24,581 nucleotides of DNA, from NCBI GenBank assembly GCA_002408065.1, contig DHQI01000129.1, positions 8,756 to 33,336 of the forward strand, read 5' to 3'. This DNA comes from Bacteroidales bacterium UBA5342. GTDB lineage: Bacteria; Bacteroidota; Bacteroidia; Bacteroidales; UBA5342. How positions within the stretch are numbered: position 1 is the stretch's first letter; each line of letters opens with the position of its first letter. Shown piece by piece: positions 1 to 8,066 of the stretch. Under the pieces are notes generated by a model. It saw only the letters and a list, made by a program, of their open reading frames with translations. It was not told the origin of the DNA and searched no databases. A program made the position numbers and the translations under genes.

Positions 1-1971
1 TATATTTCTAAAGAATCGATGGAGACCGATATTCGTCTGATGAAAGAGCATAACATCAATACGGTGCGTACTTGTCATTATCCTACAGATCCTTATTGGT
101 ATGAATTGTGCGATAAATATGGCCTTTATGTGATCAATGAAGCCAATATTGAGTCTCACGGCTTAGGAGCTGCACTTCAGGCGCCTTATGACTATCATAT
201 TGCTGACGATCCGGAGTGGGAAAAGCCTCACCTTGAGCGCATTCAGCGTATGTATGCCCGCGATAAAAACCATCCGTCCGTCATTGTATGGTCGCTGGGT
301 AATGAGGCTGGTGATGGTGTCAATTTTGTAAAATGTTACGACTGGTTAAAGTCGGTAGATGACCGTCCGGTGCAGTTTGAGCAAGCCGACAATAAACGCC
401 ATACCGATGTGGTAACACCGATGTATGCTACGATGGAAGAAATGGAGTTTTATGCCCGTCAGCCCGATATTTACCGTCCGCTTATTCAGTGCGAATATGC
501 CCACGCGATGGGTAACAGTGTGGGTAACCTGCAAGATTACTGGGATTTGATTGAAGAATACCCTGCCCTACAAGGAGGTTGTATCTGGGATTGGGTAGAT
601 CAAGGCCTTTTAGCTAAAAATGAAAAGGGCGAGGATTATTTTGCTTATGGTGGCGACTTAGAGCCGGAAGGCAGCCGCAACGATAACAACTTTTGTTTGA
701 ACGGACTTGTGTCGCCCGACCGCAAACCTAACCCTCATATTTACGAGGTGAAGAAAGTGTATCAGAATATTTCAGTATTAAAAGGCAAAAAAGCCGGTGA
801 ATACATCATCAAAAACAAGTTTTATTTCACTAATCTGAATGAGTTTGAGACCATAATTCAAGTGCTGAAAAATGGTGATGTAAGTCAGGAAATAAGCTTA
901 GGAAACATTGATGCAGATCCACAAACTGAAGTTGTGGTGACTCCTGAGATAGCCCTTCTTGAAGAGGGGGCTGAATATTTTATCAACTTCTCTTTTGTGC
1001 AAAAAGAAGATAAAAACCTGCTTATGGCTGGTCACGAAGTCGCCAAGGAGCAGTTGCCCTTAGCGAAAGCTAAAAAGGACTATGGCATAGCAGCCAGCGG
1101 AGAACTGGAAGTGACAGCATCTGAGATGGGATGGTTGCTAATCACAGAAGGTGCAACGCTTACCTTTGATAAAGAAAAAGGAACCTTCGTTAATTACAGT
1201 GTGGATGGTAAAGTGCTGATACAAGAAGGCCCTCAACCTGATTTCTGGCGTGCTCCTACCGATAACGATTATGGTTTTGGTATAAAAGGTAAACTGGGGG
1301 TATGGTACACGCAAGGTGCTGATGCCACCGTGGCCGATATTCAGGTAGAAAAGAAAGACGGTTTAGTAAGCTTTATAGTCACTAAACGTATGGAGGCTAC
1401 TTTTGCTAACTTGATTTCCACTTATAGCATCAATGGCGAAGGTCAGGTACAAGTAGATCATTATCTGAAATTTGACCCTAACCGTAAAACCGTTATGATG
1501 CCTCGTGTGGGAACGAAACTGAAGCTGAATAAAGACTTAGAAAATGTGGCGTGGTATGGCCGTGGTCCGCAAGAAAACTATACTGATCGTAAGAGCAGTG
1601 CTTTTGTTGGTCAATATGAAGCAACTGTGGATGAGCTTTATTACCCATACATACGTCCGCAAGAAAATGGATACCGTACCGATGTGCGTGCACTTTCCCT
1701 TCAAGGTGAAGATGCTGGCTTGAATATTACTTCAAGTTTCCCTATTTGTTTCCAAGCGCAATATTATGAACAGGAAGACTATCAAGCGGGAGAGAAAAAG
1801 CGTCCGCGTTCGCACCAATATGATATGAACAAGCGTGATTATATCACCTTGAACCTAGACTATGGTCAGATGGGGGTTGGTGGTGATACCAGCTGGGGGG
1901 CTACGCCTCACTTTATCTATCAACTGGTACGTCGTGAGTACCGCTGGAGTTATACTATTTCGCCTAAATAA
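1..1971 (+). CDS. LacZ-type GH2 beta-galactosidase, 3' part (5' end outside window)
   Basis: The reading frame is open from base 1, so the gene begins upstream; the first ATG (base 19) is internal to a conserved LacZ segment. Enzyme role: hydrolysis of terminal beta-galactosides. The visible part contains most of the GH2 TIM barrel, with the strand motif NEANIESHG and the acid/base Glu in VIVWSLGNEAG (Glu96 counted from the Met at base 19). The nucleophile Glu lies in LIQCEYAHAMGNS (Glu159), followed by the GGCIWDWVDQG strand. Residues from about 270 on match the LacZ linker domain and the C-terminal beta-galactosidase small-chain domain (DFWRAPTDND, WYGRGPQENYTDR, GVGGDTSWG). These motifs are those of E. 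coli LacZ. Periplasmic location is likely in Bacteroidetes, but the N-terminus is not visible. The gene is followed by an intrinsic terminator. Confidence 0.95.
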   Translation, partial: YISKESMETDIRLMKEHNINTVRTCHYPTDPYWYELCDKYGLYVINEANIESHGLGAALQAPYDYHIADDPEWEKPHLERIQRMYARDKNHPSVIVWSLGNEAGDGVNFVKCYDWLKSVDDRPVQFEQADNKRHTDVVTPMYATMEEMEFYARQPDIYRPLIQCEYAHAMGNSVGNLQDYWDLIEEYPALQGGCIWDWVDQGLLAKNEKGEDYFAYGGDLEPEGSRNDNNFCLNGLVSPDRKPNPHIYEVKKVYQNISVLKGKKAGEYIIKNKFYFTNLNEFETIIQVLKNGDVSQEISLGNIDADPQTEVVVTPEIALLEEGAEYFINFSFVQKEDKNLLMAGHEVAKEQLPLAKAKKDYGIAASGELEVTASEMGWLLITEGATLTFDKEKGTFVNYSVDGKVLIQEGPQPDFWRAPTDNDYGFGIKGKLGVWYTQGADATVADIQVEKKDGLVSFIVTKRMEATFANLISTYSINGEGQVQVDHYLKFDPNRKTVMMPRVGTKLKLNKDLENVAWYGRGPQENYTDRKSSAFVGQYEATVDELYYPYIRPQENGYRTDVRALSLQGEDAGLNITSSFPICFQAQYYEQEDYQAGEKKRPRSHQYDMNKRDYITLNLDYGQMGVGGDTSWGATPHFIYQLVRREYRWSYTISPK

Positions 1972-2007
1972 ATGTTTATTTCACCCAAATAATAACCACT
2001 TTATTGA

Positions 2008-2041
2008 AGCCAGTTACTCGCATTAAGTAACTGGCTTTTTG
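2008..2041 (+). terminator. Rho-independent terminator after the LacZ-type gene
   Basis: A perfect 11-bp inverted repeat, AGCCAGTTACT (2008-2018) and AGTAACTGGCT (2026-2036), encloses a 7-nt loop and runs directly into TTTT. It lies 37 bases after the stop codon at 1971 and should end the upstream glycosidase transcript. The next GH2 gene would then need its own promoter. Confidence 0.9.
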
Positions 2042-2231
2042 TTTGCAAATAATTCTAATTATTACTTTCTTAACGTGAGTTAGATGTGAAATGTCAGTCA
2101 TAGAAATCTAGTAACTGTCTTCAAAATTTGAGAAATCTTATTGTTTTGGGAGCGCGTACTTTACGAAAAAATGATAAGTTTTGACCAATATGTTATAGTA
2201 GGAGTGGTATGGATAGCTTAGTTTTGCCTTT

Positions 2232-4640
2232 ATGATAAAAAGGGTCCTTCTATTTATTTTGTTTACGTTTTTTTCTTTACTCAATGCTCAAACTATTGAA
2301 CTGAGAGAATGGCGTTTTGCCAATGTTGATATTGCTCAAGCTGCACAAGTAGATTTTGATGATGCGGCATGGGAGCGTGTAACAGTGCCGCATGATTGGG
2401 CTATATACGGTCCATTTGATCAGGAAATTGATAAGCAGATGGTACGCATTACTCAGAATGGCGAAAAGGTGGCTTCTGAAAAAACAGGACGTACTGGTGC
2501 CTTGCCATTCATTGGTGTAGGCTGGTACCGCACTAAGGTAGATGTGGTAAATCAGGCTGTAGATATACAGACACTAATAGCCTTTGATGGGGCTATGAGT
2601 AATGCTGAAGTCTTTGTTAATGGACAGAAAGTAGGGCATTGGCCCAATGGTTATAACTATTTCTATTTTGATATTTCAGAACATATTGTGCCCGGGGAAA
2701 ATCTGATCGCCGTTCGTTTAGAGAATTACCCTTTCTCATCACGTTGGTATCCCGGAGCAGGACTATACCGTAAGGTGCGTTTGATTACAAAAAACCGTGA
2801 AAGCTTTAAACATTGGGGGCACTACATTACTACGCCGTTTATTGGTAAAGACTTGGCTAAGGTTAGTATCCGCTCTCAAGTGCAAGGTCAGGACTTACAA
2901 GTTGTGGCTCAAATTGTTGATTCAGAAGGAAATGTTTTAATAGAGCAGGAGGGAGCACAACGATTCGGGGATGAAATTGAAACCCTACTGTCCCTGCCGG
3001 AACCTAAATTGTGGAGCCCGGAATCACCTTATTTGTATACAGCTAGGATGCTTCTCAAAAAGAAAGGCCTTGTTGTTGATCAAAACGAAGTGCGATTTGG
3101 CGTACGTAGCATCCAATACAGTGCAGAAAAGGGCTTTGAACTTAATGGTCAGGTGACCAAGTTTAAAGGGGTTTGTTTGCATCATGACTTGGGACCAATT
3201 GGTACGGCGGTCAATAAAGCGGCCTTGCGTCGTCAGCTCACTATACTGAAAGATATGGGCTGCAATGCTGTGCGTTCGGCACATAATATGCCCTCAATCG
3301 AACAGTTGGAACTGTGCGATGAGATGGGATTTCTCTTTTTGGCCGAAAGCTTTGATGAGTGGAAAAAACCTAAGGTTAAAAATGGTTATAACCTTTACTT
3401 TGATGAGTGGGCCGAAAAAGATATTGTCAACCTCGTGCGTGCTACACGCAATCATCCTTGTATTGTGATGTGGAGTGCCGGTAACGAAGTGCCCGATCAA
3501 TGGGGCAGCGAGGGGGTTAAACGCTTAAGATTTTTACAGGATGTTTTTCATCGTGAAGACCCGACTCGCCCTGTCACTGTAGGAATGGATCAGGTAAAAG
3601 CCACGATGAAGAGTGGTTTTGGTGCGGTGCTCGACATCCCGGGCCTTAACTACCGCGTGCATTTGTACGATGAAGCTTATGAAAAATTCCCGCAAGGTTT
3701 GCTATTAGGCTCCGAGACTGCTTCGACTGTCAGTTCACGGGGCGTGTATAAATTTCCGGTAGTAAAAGCCAAGGGCAAGACCTATGATGATTTGCGATGC
3801 TCCTCTTATGATTTAGAATACTGCAGTTGGTCCAATATTCCAGAGGAAGATTTTGTCGTGCAGGATGATAAGCCCTGGGTCATTGGTGAATTTGTATGGA
3901 CGGGATTTGATTACTTGGGCGAGCCCACACCTTATGACCGCTACTGGCCGTCGCGTAGTTCTTATTTTGGTATTTGCGACTTGGCTGGTTTGCCTAAAGA
4001 TCGTTATTATCTTTACCGTAGTCGTTGGAATACCGAAGATGAAACCTTACATATTTTACCACATTGGAACTGGGAAGGTCGCGAGGGAGAGGTCACGCCT
4101 GTTTTTGTGTATACTTCTTACAAGAAAGCGGAGCTTTTTGTCAATGGTGTAAGTCAGGGGATGCGTGAAAAGAATGACTCTACCAAGCTAGATCGCTATC
4201 GTCTGATGTGGATGGATGTTAAGTACCAAGCCGGCACAGTAAAAGTGGTGGCCTATGATGACAATGACCAAGCTGTGGCTGAAAAATCTATCCAAACAGC
4301 CGGAAAGCCACACCATATCTTACTGGAAACGGATAGAACTACCCTTAAGGCTGATGGTGAAGACCTTTGCTATGTGACCGCTTCTGTTGTAGATAAGGAT
4401 GGCAACCTTTGCCCGCATGCAGACCATCGTCTGTACTTTGAGGTGAAAGGAGACGGCACATACCGTGCAGCTTGCAATGGCGATGCTACTTCTTTAGAAC
4501 TTTTCCATCAGGATAATATGAAGACTTTTAGTGGTCAGTTAGTTATTACTCTTCAAGCAACTGCTGAGCTTGGAGATGTCAACCTTAAGGTTCGTTCCAA
4601 AGGGCTGAAAAGTGCTACCTTAAAACTGTCTTCCGAGTGA
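2232..4640 (+). CDS. Secreted GH2 glycoside hydrolase (beta-galactosidase-like, DUF4982 type)
   Basis: The 802-residue protein has a signal peptide (hydrophobic residues 4-18, probable cleavage after NAQ near residue 20). The GH2 order is visible: sugar-binding jelly roll (about 25-190, with VPHDWA and GVGWYRT), an Ig-like domain (190-295), and a TIM barrel (295-590). The barrel holds the acid/base in VMWSAGNEV (Glu419), the probable nucleophile in LLGSETAST (Glu495) and the GEFVWTGFDYLGEPTPY strand. DUF4982-like and invasin/Ig-like beta domains follow (about 610-802). This architecture is common in Bacteroidetes enzymes that remove beta-galactosyl or related residues from plant or host glycans; the exact substrate cannot be read. 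The CotH gene follows after 39 bases on the same strand, suggesting co-transcription. No SusC/SusD pair is in view. Confidence 0.9.
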   Translation: MIKRVLLFILFTFFSLLNAQTIELREWRFANVDIAQAAQVDFDDAAWERVTVPHDWAIYGPFDQEIDKQMVRITQNGEKVASEKTGRTGALPFIGVGWYRTKVDVVNQAVDIQTLIAFDGAMSNAEVFVNGQKVGHWPNGYNYFYFDISEHIVPGENLIAVRLENYPFSSRWYPGAGLYRKVRLITKNRESFKHWGHYITTPFIGKDLAKVSIRSQVQGQDLQVVAQIVDSEGNVLIEQEGAQRFGDEIETLLSLPEPKLWSPESPYLYTARMLLKKKGLVVDQNEVRFGVRSIQYSAEKGFELNGQVTKFKGVCLHHDLGPIGTAVNKAALRRQLTILKDMGCNAVRSAHNMPSIEQLELCDEMGFLFLAESFDEWKKPKVKNGYNLYFDEWAEKDIVNLVRATRNHPCIVMWSAGNEVPDQWGSEGVKRLRFLQDVFHREDPTRPVTVGMDQVKATMKSGFGAVLDIPGLNYRVHLYDEAYEKFPQGLLLGSETASTVSSRGVYKFPVVKAKGKTYDDLRCSSYDLEYCSWSNIPEEDFVVQDDKPWVIGEFVWTGFDYLGEPTPYDRYWPSRSSYFGICDLAGLPKDRYYLYRSRWNTEDETLHILPHWNWEGREGEVTPVFVYTSYKKAELFVNGVSQGMREKNDSTKLDRYRLMWMDVKYQAGTVKVVAYDDNDQAVAEKSIQTAGKPHHILLETDRTTLKADGEDLCYVTASVVDKDGNLCPHADHRLYFEVKGDGTYRAACNGDATSLELFHQDNMKTFSGQLVITLQATAELGDVNLKVRSKGLKSATLKLSSE

Positions 4641-4679
4641 CTTATTTAAGAAACTCAAGCCAACTAAAACCTCTTTATT

Positions 4680-6878
4680 ATGACAAAAACCCACACAATA
4701 TATCTCTTATTTGTTTTTTTATCTTTTCAACTAGTAGCACAGCGCCATTGGGAAACCATCATTTATGCCGAGGATGAATGGGCGTATTTCGAGGGTGTTT
4801 CAGAACCTGATGTCAATTGGAAACAAAATACCTTTGATGATTCAAGCTGGAAGAGGGGCAAGGGAGGCTTAGGTTATGGAGATGGTGATGATAGTACTGT
4901 TGTAAATAGTACCACAGTACTTTATTCACGCATTAGTTTTGAGTTGGAGGATAGTGCCGAAATTTTATCTGCGCTTATCCATGCCGATTATGACGACGGT
5001 ATTATTATTTACCTCAACGGAACCGAGATAGTACGATCCAATGTAGAGGGAGAGTCTCCTTCTTATACCACTTTGGCCACAGCCAATCACGAAGCACTGA
5101 TGTACAAAGGTAGTCAGCCTGAAATCTATGCTTTGGATCAATCATTGATATCTCAATCTTTTGTAGTTGGAACTAATACGCTTGCTGTTCAGGTGCATAA
5201 TGTCACTACAGGATCTTCTGATATGTCTTCCATTGTGTACTTTAGTGTGGAGTTACCAAAACAACAATCATTTTTTAGATCAACACCCGAATGGTTTTTT
5301 GCGCCCGAGGTTTATTCTTCTACTTTACCCTTGGTGGTGATAAGTACCGACGAAACCATCAATAAGAACGCCAAGGTAACTGCTATGATGCAAATCATTG
5401 ATAATGGTTATGGTGAAGAGAATAAAGTGACCGATACGCCAACCGATTATGATGGGTATATCGGCATTAAGATACGGGGGAACCAATCTTCGAGTTATCC
5501 GCAAAAGCCTTATGGTATAGAGACTAGAGACTCTTTAGGAGAGAATAATAATATTTCCCTCTTTGCTTTGCCCAAGGAGAATGATTGGAACCTGGTTAAC
5601 AACCAGAAAGACAAGACTTGCATTAATCATGCTTTGGGCTATCAACTTTCTCGTCAGATGGGATTTTGGGCCGCTCATACACGTCATTGTGAAGTCTTTC
5701 TGAATGGAGAACCGAAAGGCATCTATGTTTTTATGGAAAGCCTGAAAGTGGATGATAATCGTGTGGATATAGCCAAGCTAAAACCTGAAGAAGTAACACA
5801 ACCAGACTTGAGCGGGGGCTATGTTTTTAAGGTAGATTATTATTCTTCTGACCTAAGCGATAGTTGGGAGGCGTGGTATCATCCGTGGAATGGCACTAAA
5901 GATGTCCACTATGTGTATCATACACCCGAACCCGATGAAATTGTAGAAGTGCAAAAACAGTACATTCAGGATTGGGTGGAAGAGTTTGAACAGGTGCTCT
6001 ATAGTGAAAACTATAAAGACCCTCAGACTGGTTACCGGGCTTATATCGATGTTCCCAGCTTTATTAACTATTTGCTAATAAATGAGGTGGCAATGAATGG
6101 CGATGCTTACAAGAAAAGCTGTCATTTCCATAAGGATAAAGACCGGGATAATATTCGCTCCTTGCTTAATGCCGGACCAGTGTGGGATATGGACTGGGCT
6201 TTTCGCGATTATCCTAATCATAACAAACCTGATTTTAAAAGAACAGGCCTGATATATGAGCAAACCGAAACCATAGCTATGAGTCCCAATCCTAATACCT
6301 GGATGGCGCAACTGATGCGCGATGATCAGTTTGCTAATGAGGTGCGTACGACCTATGAATTTTATCGCAACAATGTATTGTCTCAGGATAACATTATGCA
6401 TTTCATAGATTCTATTGCTGCTGATATTTCACCCTCGCTTGAGCGCCATTACGATGTGTGGTACAGCAGCGGTGATGAGGCGGAAAGCTTATATCAGGGC
6501 GAGCTGGATTCTTTGATTAAATTTGTGACCAACCGTTTAGTGTATCTTGACGAAAACCTACCGGGTACAGTCATTAATTGGTCTGACTTTTTGCCTTCGC
6601 CAGTGACCTATCTAGCAAACAGTGCTGCTATGGATGAGTCGACACTGGTTAGTGGCGTTCAAATGTATCCTAACCCTTGTCGAAGCAGGTTGAATGTGAA
6701 AGGAAAGGATTTACAAGCCATAAGTATATATCACCTGAATGGGCAATTGATGATGCACAAAGATCTCTTAACAGATACGGAAACTGTTGATGTTAGTACT
6801 TTAAAAGCGGGTTTGTATCTTGTGCGTGTTTATACTAGTGATGGACGACTTAATAATTTAAAACTGCAGGTAAAATAG
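4680..6878 (+). CDS. Secreted CotH-kinase protein with T9SS C-terminal sorting domain
   Basis: The 732-residue protein starts with a signal peptide (hydrophobic 7-19, cleavage near VAQ, residue 21). Residues about 25-190 form a beta-rich carbohydrate-binding-like domain (W..FDDSSWKRGKGGLGYGDGDD). Residues about 210-600 match the CotH kinase fold, with KGIYVFMESLKVDDNRVDI (Glu353, Asp359) and the metal-binding segment VWDMDWAF (Asp503, Asp505). From residue 660 a Por-type sorting domain begins with YPNP and ends in a conserved beta segment (LKAGLYLVRVYTSDG...LKLQVK), indicating export by the type IX system and surface attachment or release. CotH-family kinases phosphorylate secreted proteins in Bacillus spores; the Bacteroidetes substrates are unknown. 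Its place behind the GH2 gene suggests an extracellular role linked to glycans, which is inference. Confidence 0.88.
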   Translation: MTKTHTIYLLFVFLSFQLVAQRHWETIIYAEDEWAYFEGVSEPDVNWKQNTFDDSSWKRGKGGLGYGDGDDSTVVNSTTVLYSRISFELEDSAEILSALIHADYDDGIIIYLNGTEIVRSNVEGESPSYTTLATANHEALMYKGSQPEIYALDQSLISQSFVVGTNTLAVQVHNVTTGSSDMSSIVYFSVELPKQQSFFRSTPEWFFAPEVYSSTLPLVVISTDETINKNAKVTAMMQIIDNGYGEENKVTDTPTDYDGYIGIKIRGNQSSSYPQKPYGIETRDSLGENNNISLFALPKENDWNLVNNQKDKTCINHALGYQLSRQMGFWAAHTRHCEVFLNGEPKGIYVFMESLKVDDNRVDIAKLKPEEVTQPDLSGGYVFKVDYYSSDLSDSWEAWYHPWNGTKDVHYVYHTPEPDEIVEVQKQYIQDWVEEFEQVLYSENYKDPQTGYRAYIDVPSFINYLLINEVAMNGDAYKKSCHFHKDKDRDNIRSLLNAGPVWDMDWAFRDYPNHNKPDFKRTGLIYEQTETIAMSPNPNTWMAQLMRDDQFANEVRTTYEFYRNNVLSQDNIMHFIDSIAADISPSLERHYDVWYSSGDEAESLYQGELDSLIKFVTNRLVYLDENLPGTVINWSDFLPSPVTYLANSAAMDESTLVSGVQMYPNPCRSRLNVKGKDLQAISIYHLNGQLMMHKDLLTDTETVDVSTLKAGLYLVRVYTSDGRLNNLKLQVK

Positions 6879-6883
6879 TTTTT

Positions 6884-6912
6884 TTACCTCATTGAGATAG
6901 CTTACCTCATTG
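6884..6912. repeat. Direct repeat in the convergent CotH/thioesterase spacer
   Basis: The 11-mer TTACCTCATTG occurs twice (6884-6894 and 6902-6912), 18 bases apart, in the 38-bp gap between the two convergent stop codons. A short GAGA/TCTC pairing is also possible. No convincing intrinsic terminator is seen here. Confidence 0.5.
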
Positions 6913-6916
6913 TCTC

Positions 6917-7651
6917 TTAACGTTTAGCCCAATCTACACTGAGCTTAAACGAAGAACAATCGTCGCTACTGGTGCAGCGGAGTATTTGTATGTCGGAATG
7001 TAAGTCTTGTGTATGAGCATTGACCTTGGCCACATCGCTCAACATAATTTCACGTTCGAATTTAGCCTGAAATTTTACAGGGTAATGCTTATCCTTGAAA
7101 TTAGTAGCTAAGGCATCGTATGCAAAGCGGAAGTATTGGTAGGCGTTCAGGTGGTGGTTGAAATCAATGACTGAATAGGTCACTTCTTGTTCGAAGCCTG
7201 TGCTTATATCTACACCTTTAAGGCGGGGAAATTTGAACCCTTCGAAAGGCAAATTTTCAGCCCTTGGCAGTTTCTCTTCTACTAAAGGATGTGCCATAGG
7301 GCGTCGCTTTATCTCATCTATAACCGTCCATTGCATGGTAGCAATAGCCATTCTTTTTTCTTTGTGATATACCTCAAAGTCGATGGCTACCCGGAGGCCT
7401 TTAGTATTTCGAAAGCCCAGTTGTACTTCTATTTCATCCATCCATTTCAGTGGCTTGCCAAAGTGTTCTACATATATGTCGGAGATAATCCAAGATTTTT
7501 TCTCTTGCTGTAAGTGATAGGCTGTCAGTTTGTAAGTGTAAAATGTTTTCGCTACAGTTTCCAGTAGGTAGTTTACAAAATAGAAATCACGGCTTTCATA
7601 ATGCGGGTTGACACCTACGCCTTCCAAGGTGAATTTGAATGTGTGTTTCAT
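6917..7651 (-). CDS. Acyl-ACP thioesterase (double hot-dog, FatA/FatB family)
   Basis: The 244-residue protein has the size of bacterial acyl-ACP thioesterases, which release fatty acids from acyl carrier protein in the cytoplasm. The N-terminal hot-dog domain (about 1-125) contains SWIISDIYVEHFGKPLKWMD. The C-terminal hot-dog domain begins around residue 155 and carries the catalytic-type motif VIDFNHHLNAYQYFRF (Asp163, Asn165, His167, Asn169), equivalent to the D-x-N-x-H-x-N motif of the plant enzymes. It has no visible link to nitrogen fixation. It is transcribed away from nifH, and a TAnnTTTG element lies 30 bases upstream of its ATG. A related 4-hydroxybenzoyl-CoA-type thioesterase is a less likely alternative, because both hot-dog halves are present. 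Confidence 0.8.
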   Translation of the reverse strand: MKHTFKFTLEGVGVNPHYESRDFYFVNYLLETVAKTFYTYKLTAYHLQQEKKSWIISDIYVEHFGKPLKWMDEIEVQLGFRNTKGLRVAIDFEVYHKEKRMAIATMQWTVIDEIKRRPMAHPLVEEKLPRAENLPFEGFKFPRLKGVDISTGFEQEVTYSVIDFNHHLNAYQYFRFAYDALATNFKDKHYPVKFQAKFEREIMLSDVAKVNAHTQDLHSDIQILRCTSSDDCSSFKLSVDWAKR

Positions 7652-7680
7652 AGATCGATTAATAAGCTAGTTTTGGCATA

Positions 7681-7688
7681 CAAAATTA
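7681..7688 (-). promoter_or_regulatory. Candidate -7 element for the thioesterase gene
   Basis: Read on the minus strand the sequence is TAATTTTG, an exact match to the Bacteroidetes -7 consensus TAnnTTTG, 30 bases upstream of the thioesterase ATG. No good TTTG-like -33 box is seen 19-21 bases further upstream, so the call rests on one box. Confidence 0.4.
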
Positions 7689-7775
7689 AGCATTTAGAGT
7701 AAATGATCGCTTTATTAAGGAATCACTGAGCGTGTAATGCTAAATTTTGACCGTCAAATGATTCTTGTGGTAATA

Positions 7776-7817
7776 ACTTAAGACACTTGAGCACACTTAA
7801 GACACTTAAGCCACTTC
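7776..7817. repeat. Tandem ACTTAAG-type repeats upstream of nifH
   Basis: Consecutive 9-10-base units start at 7776, 7785, 7795 and 7804 (ACTTAAGAC, ACTTGAGCAC, ACTTAAGAC, ACTTAAGCC), with a partial unit at 7813. Each core is the palindrome CTTAAG or one base from it. The near-helical spacing would suit cooperative protein binding. It could equally be one of the simple repeats scattered through the spacers of this genome. Confidence 0.55.
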
Positions 7818-7861
7818 TTTACCTCCAATTATCCCACCAAAGAGTAAAAGCACCTATCATT

Positions 7862-7879
7862 TCCTACCATAATGTAGGA
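7862..7879. promoter_or_regulatory. Hyphenated dyad, possible operator upstream of nifH
   Basis: TCCTAC (7862-7867) and GTAGGA (7874-7879) are perfect inverted arms separated by 6 bases. An 18-bp dyad of this type is typical of a dimeric regulator site. It lies about 115 bases upstream of the sigma-54-like element, a normal distance for an enhancer, but no second copy was found in front of other genes in the window. Confidence 0.35.
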
Positions 7880-7992
7880 CTTTCAGAAGCTTAAAAATAC
7901 GTGCCAAAAACTGTGATAATTTTTTAAATGCCACATTTTCACTGTCTTTATTTGGTGCTTGCGAGTGTTAAAATGATAGTAAATAACCCTGA

Positions 7993-8008
7993 TGGCATAG
8001 CGTGTGTA
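7993..8008 (+). promoter_or_regulatory. Candidate sigma-54 (-24/-12) promoter of nifH
   Basis: TGGCATA-N4-GTGTA is compared with the sigma-54 consensus TGGCACG-N4-TTGCW. The -24 box is strong (TGGCA). The -12 box is weak because GC is replaced by GT. Position and direction are right, about 58 bases before the nifH ATG, and a GAFTGA-type activator is encoded in the same window. It is the best sigma-54-like match I found in the 415-bp gap, but it is imperfect. Confidence 0.3.
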
Positions 8009-8066
8009 AAAGAGAAAGATAAAAATTAGAACAATTTGTTTAACCAATCTATAAAATTTAACTGTT

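Larger units (their letters stand above)
7652..8066. other. 415-bp divergent control region between the thioesterase gene and nifH
   Basis: No gene is seen here. From left to right it holds a leftward TAnnTTTG promoter element (7681-7688), a cluster of ACTTAAG-type short repeats (7776-7817), a hyphenated dyad (7862-7879) and an imperfect sigma-54-like -24/-12 element (7993-8008). A leader of about 50 bases rich in A and T runs to the nifH ATG. I found no TGT-N10-ACA site, the UAS bound by proteobacterial NifA. This is the most probable site of nif operon control. Confidence 0.7.

Noticed and set aside
1493..1693. Minus-strand and alternative-frame open frames inside the large genes (for example here, 6075-6401 and 18564-18917)
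   Set aside because: They lie fully inside genes with clear protein family motifs and encode no recognisable protein; shadows of the real frames.
2219..2226. TAGTTTTG, an exact TAnnTTTG promoter-like box before the second GH2 gene
   Set aside because: It lies only five bases before the ATG, and the TTTG upstream (2180-2183) is 35 bases away rather than 19-21. It would require a leaderless transcript, so I did not call it.
7776..7817. CRISPR-like array
   Set aside because: The units are 9-10 bases and contiguous, with no spacers and no cas genes in the window.
7877..7890. GG-N10-GC spacing upstream of nifH
   Set aside because: Apart from the GG and GC, the flanking bases do not fit TGGCAC or TTGC; chance match in AT-rich DNA.
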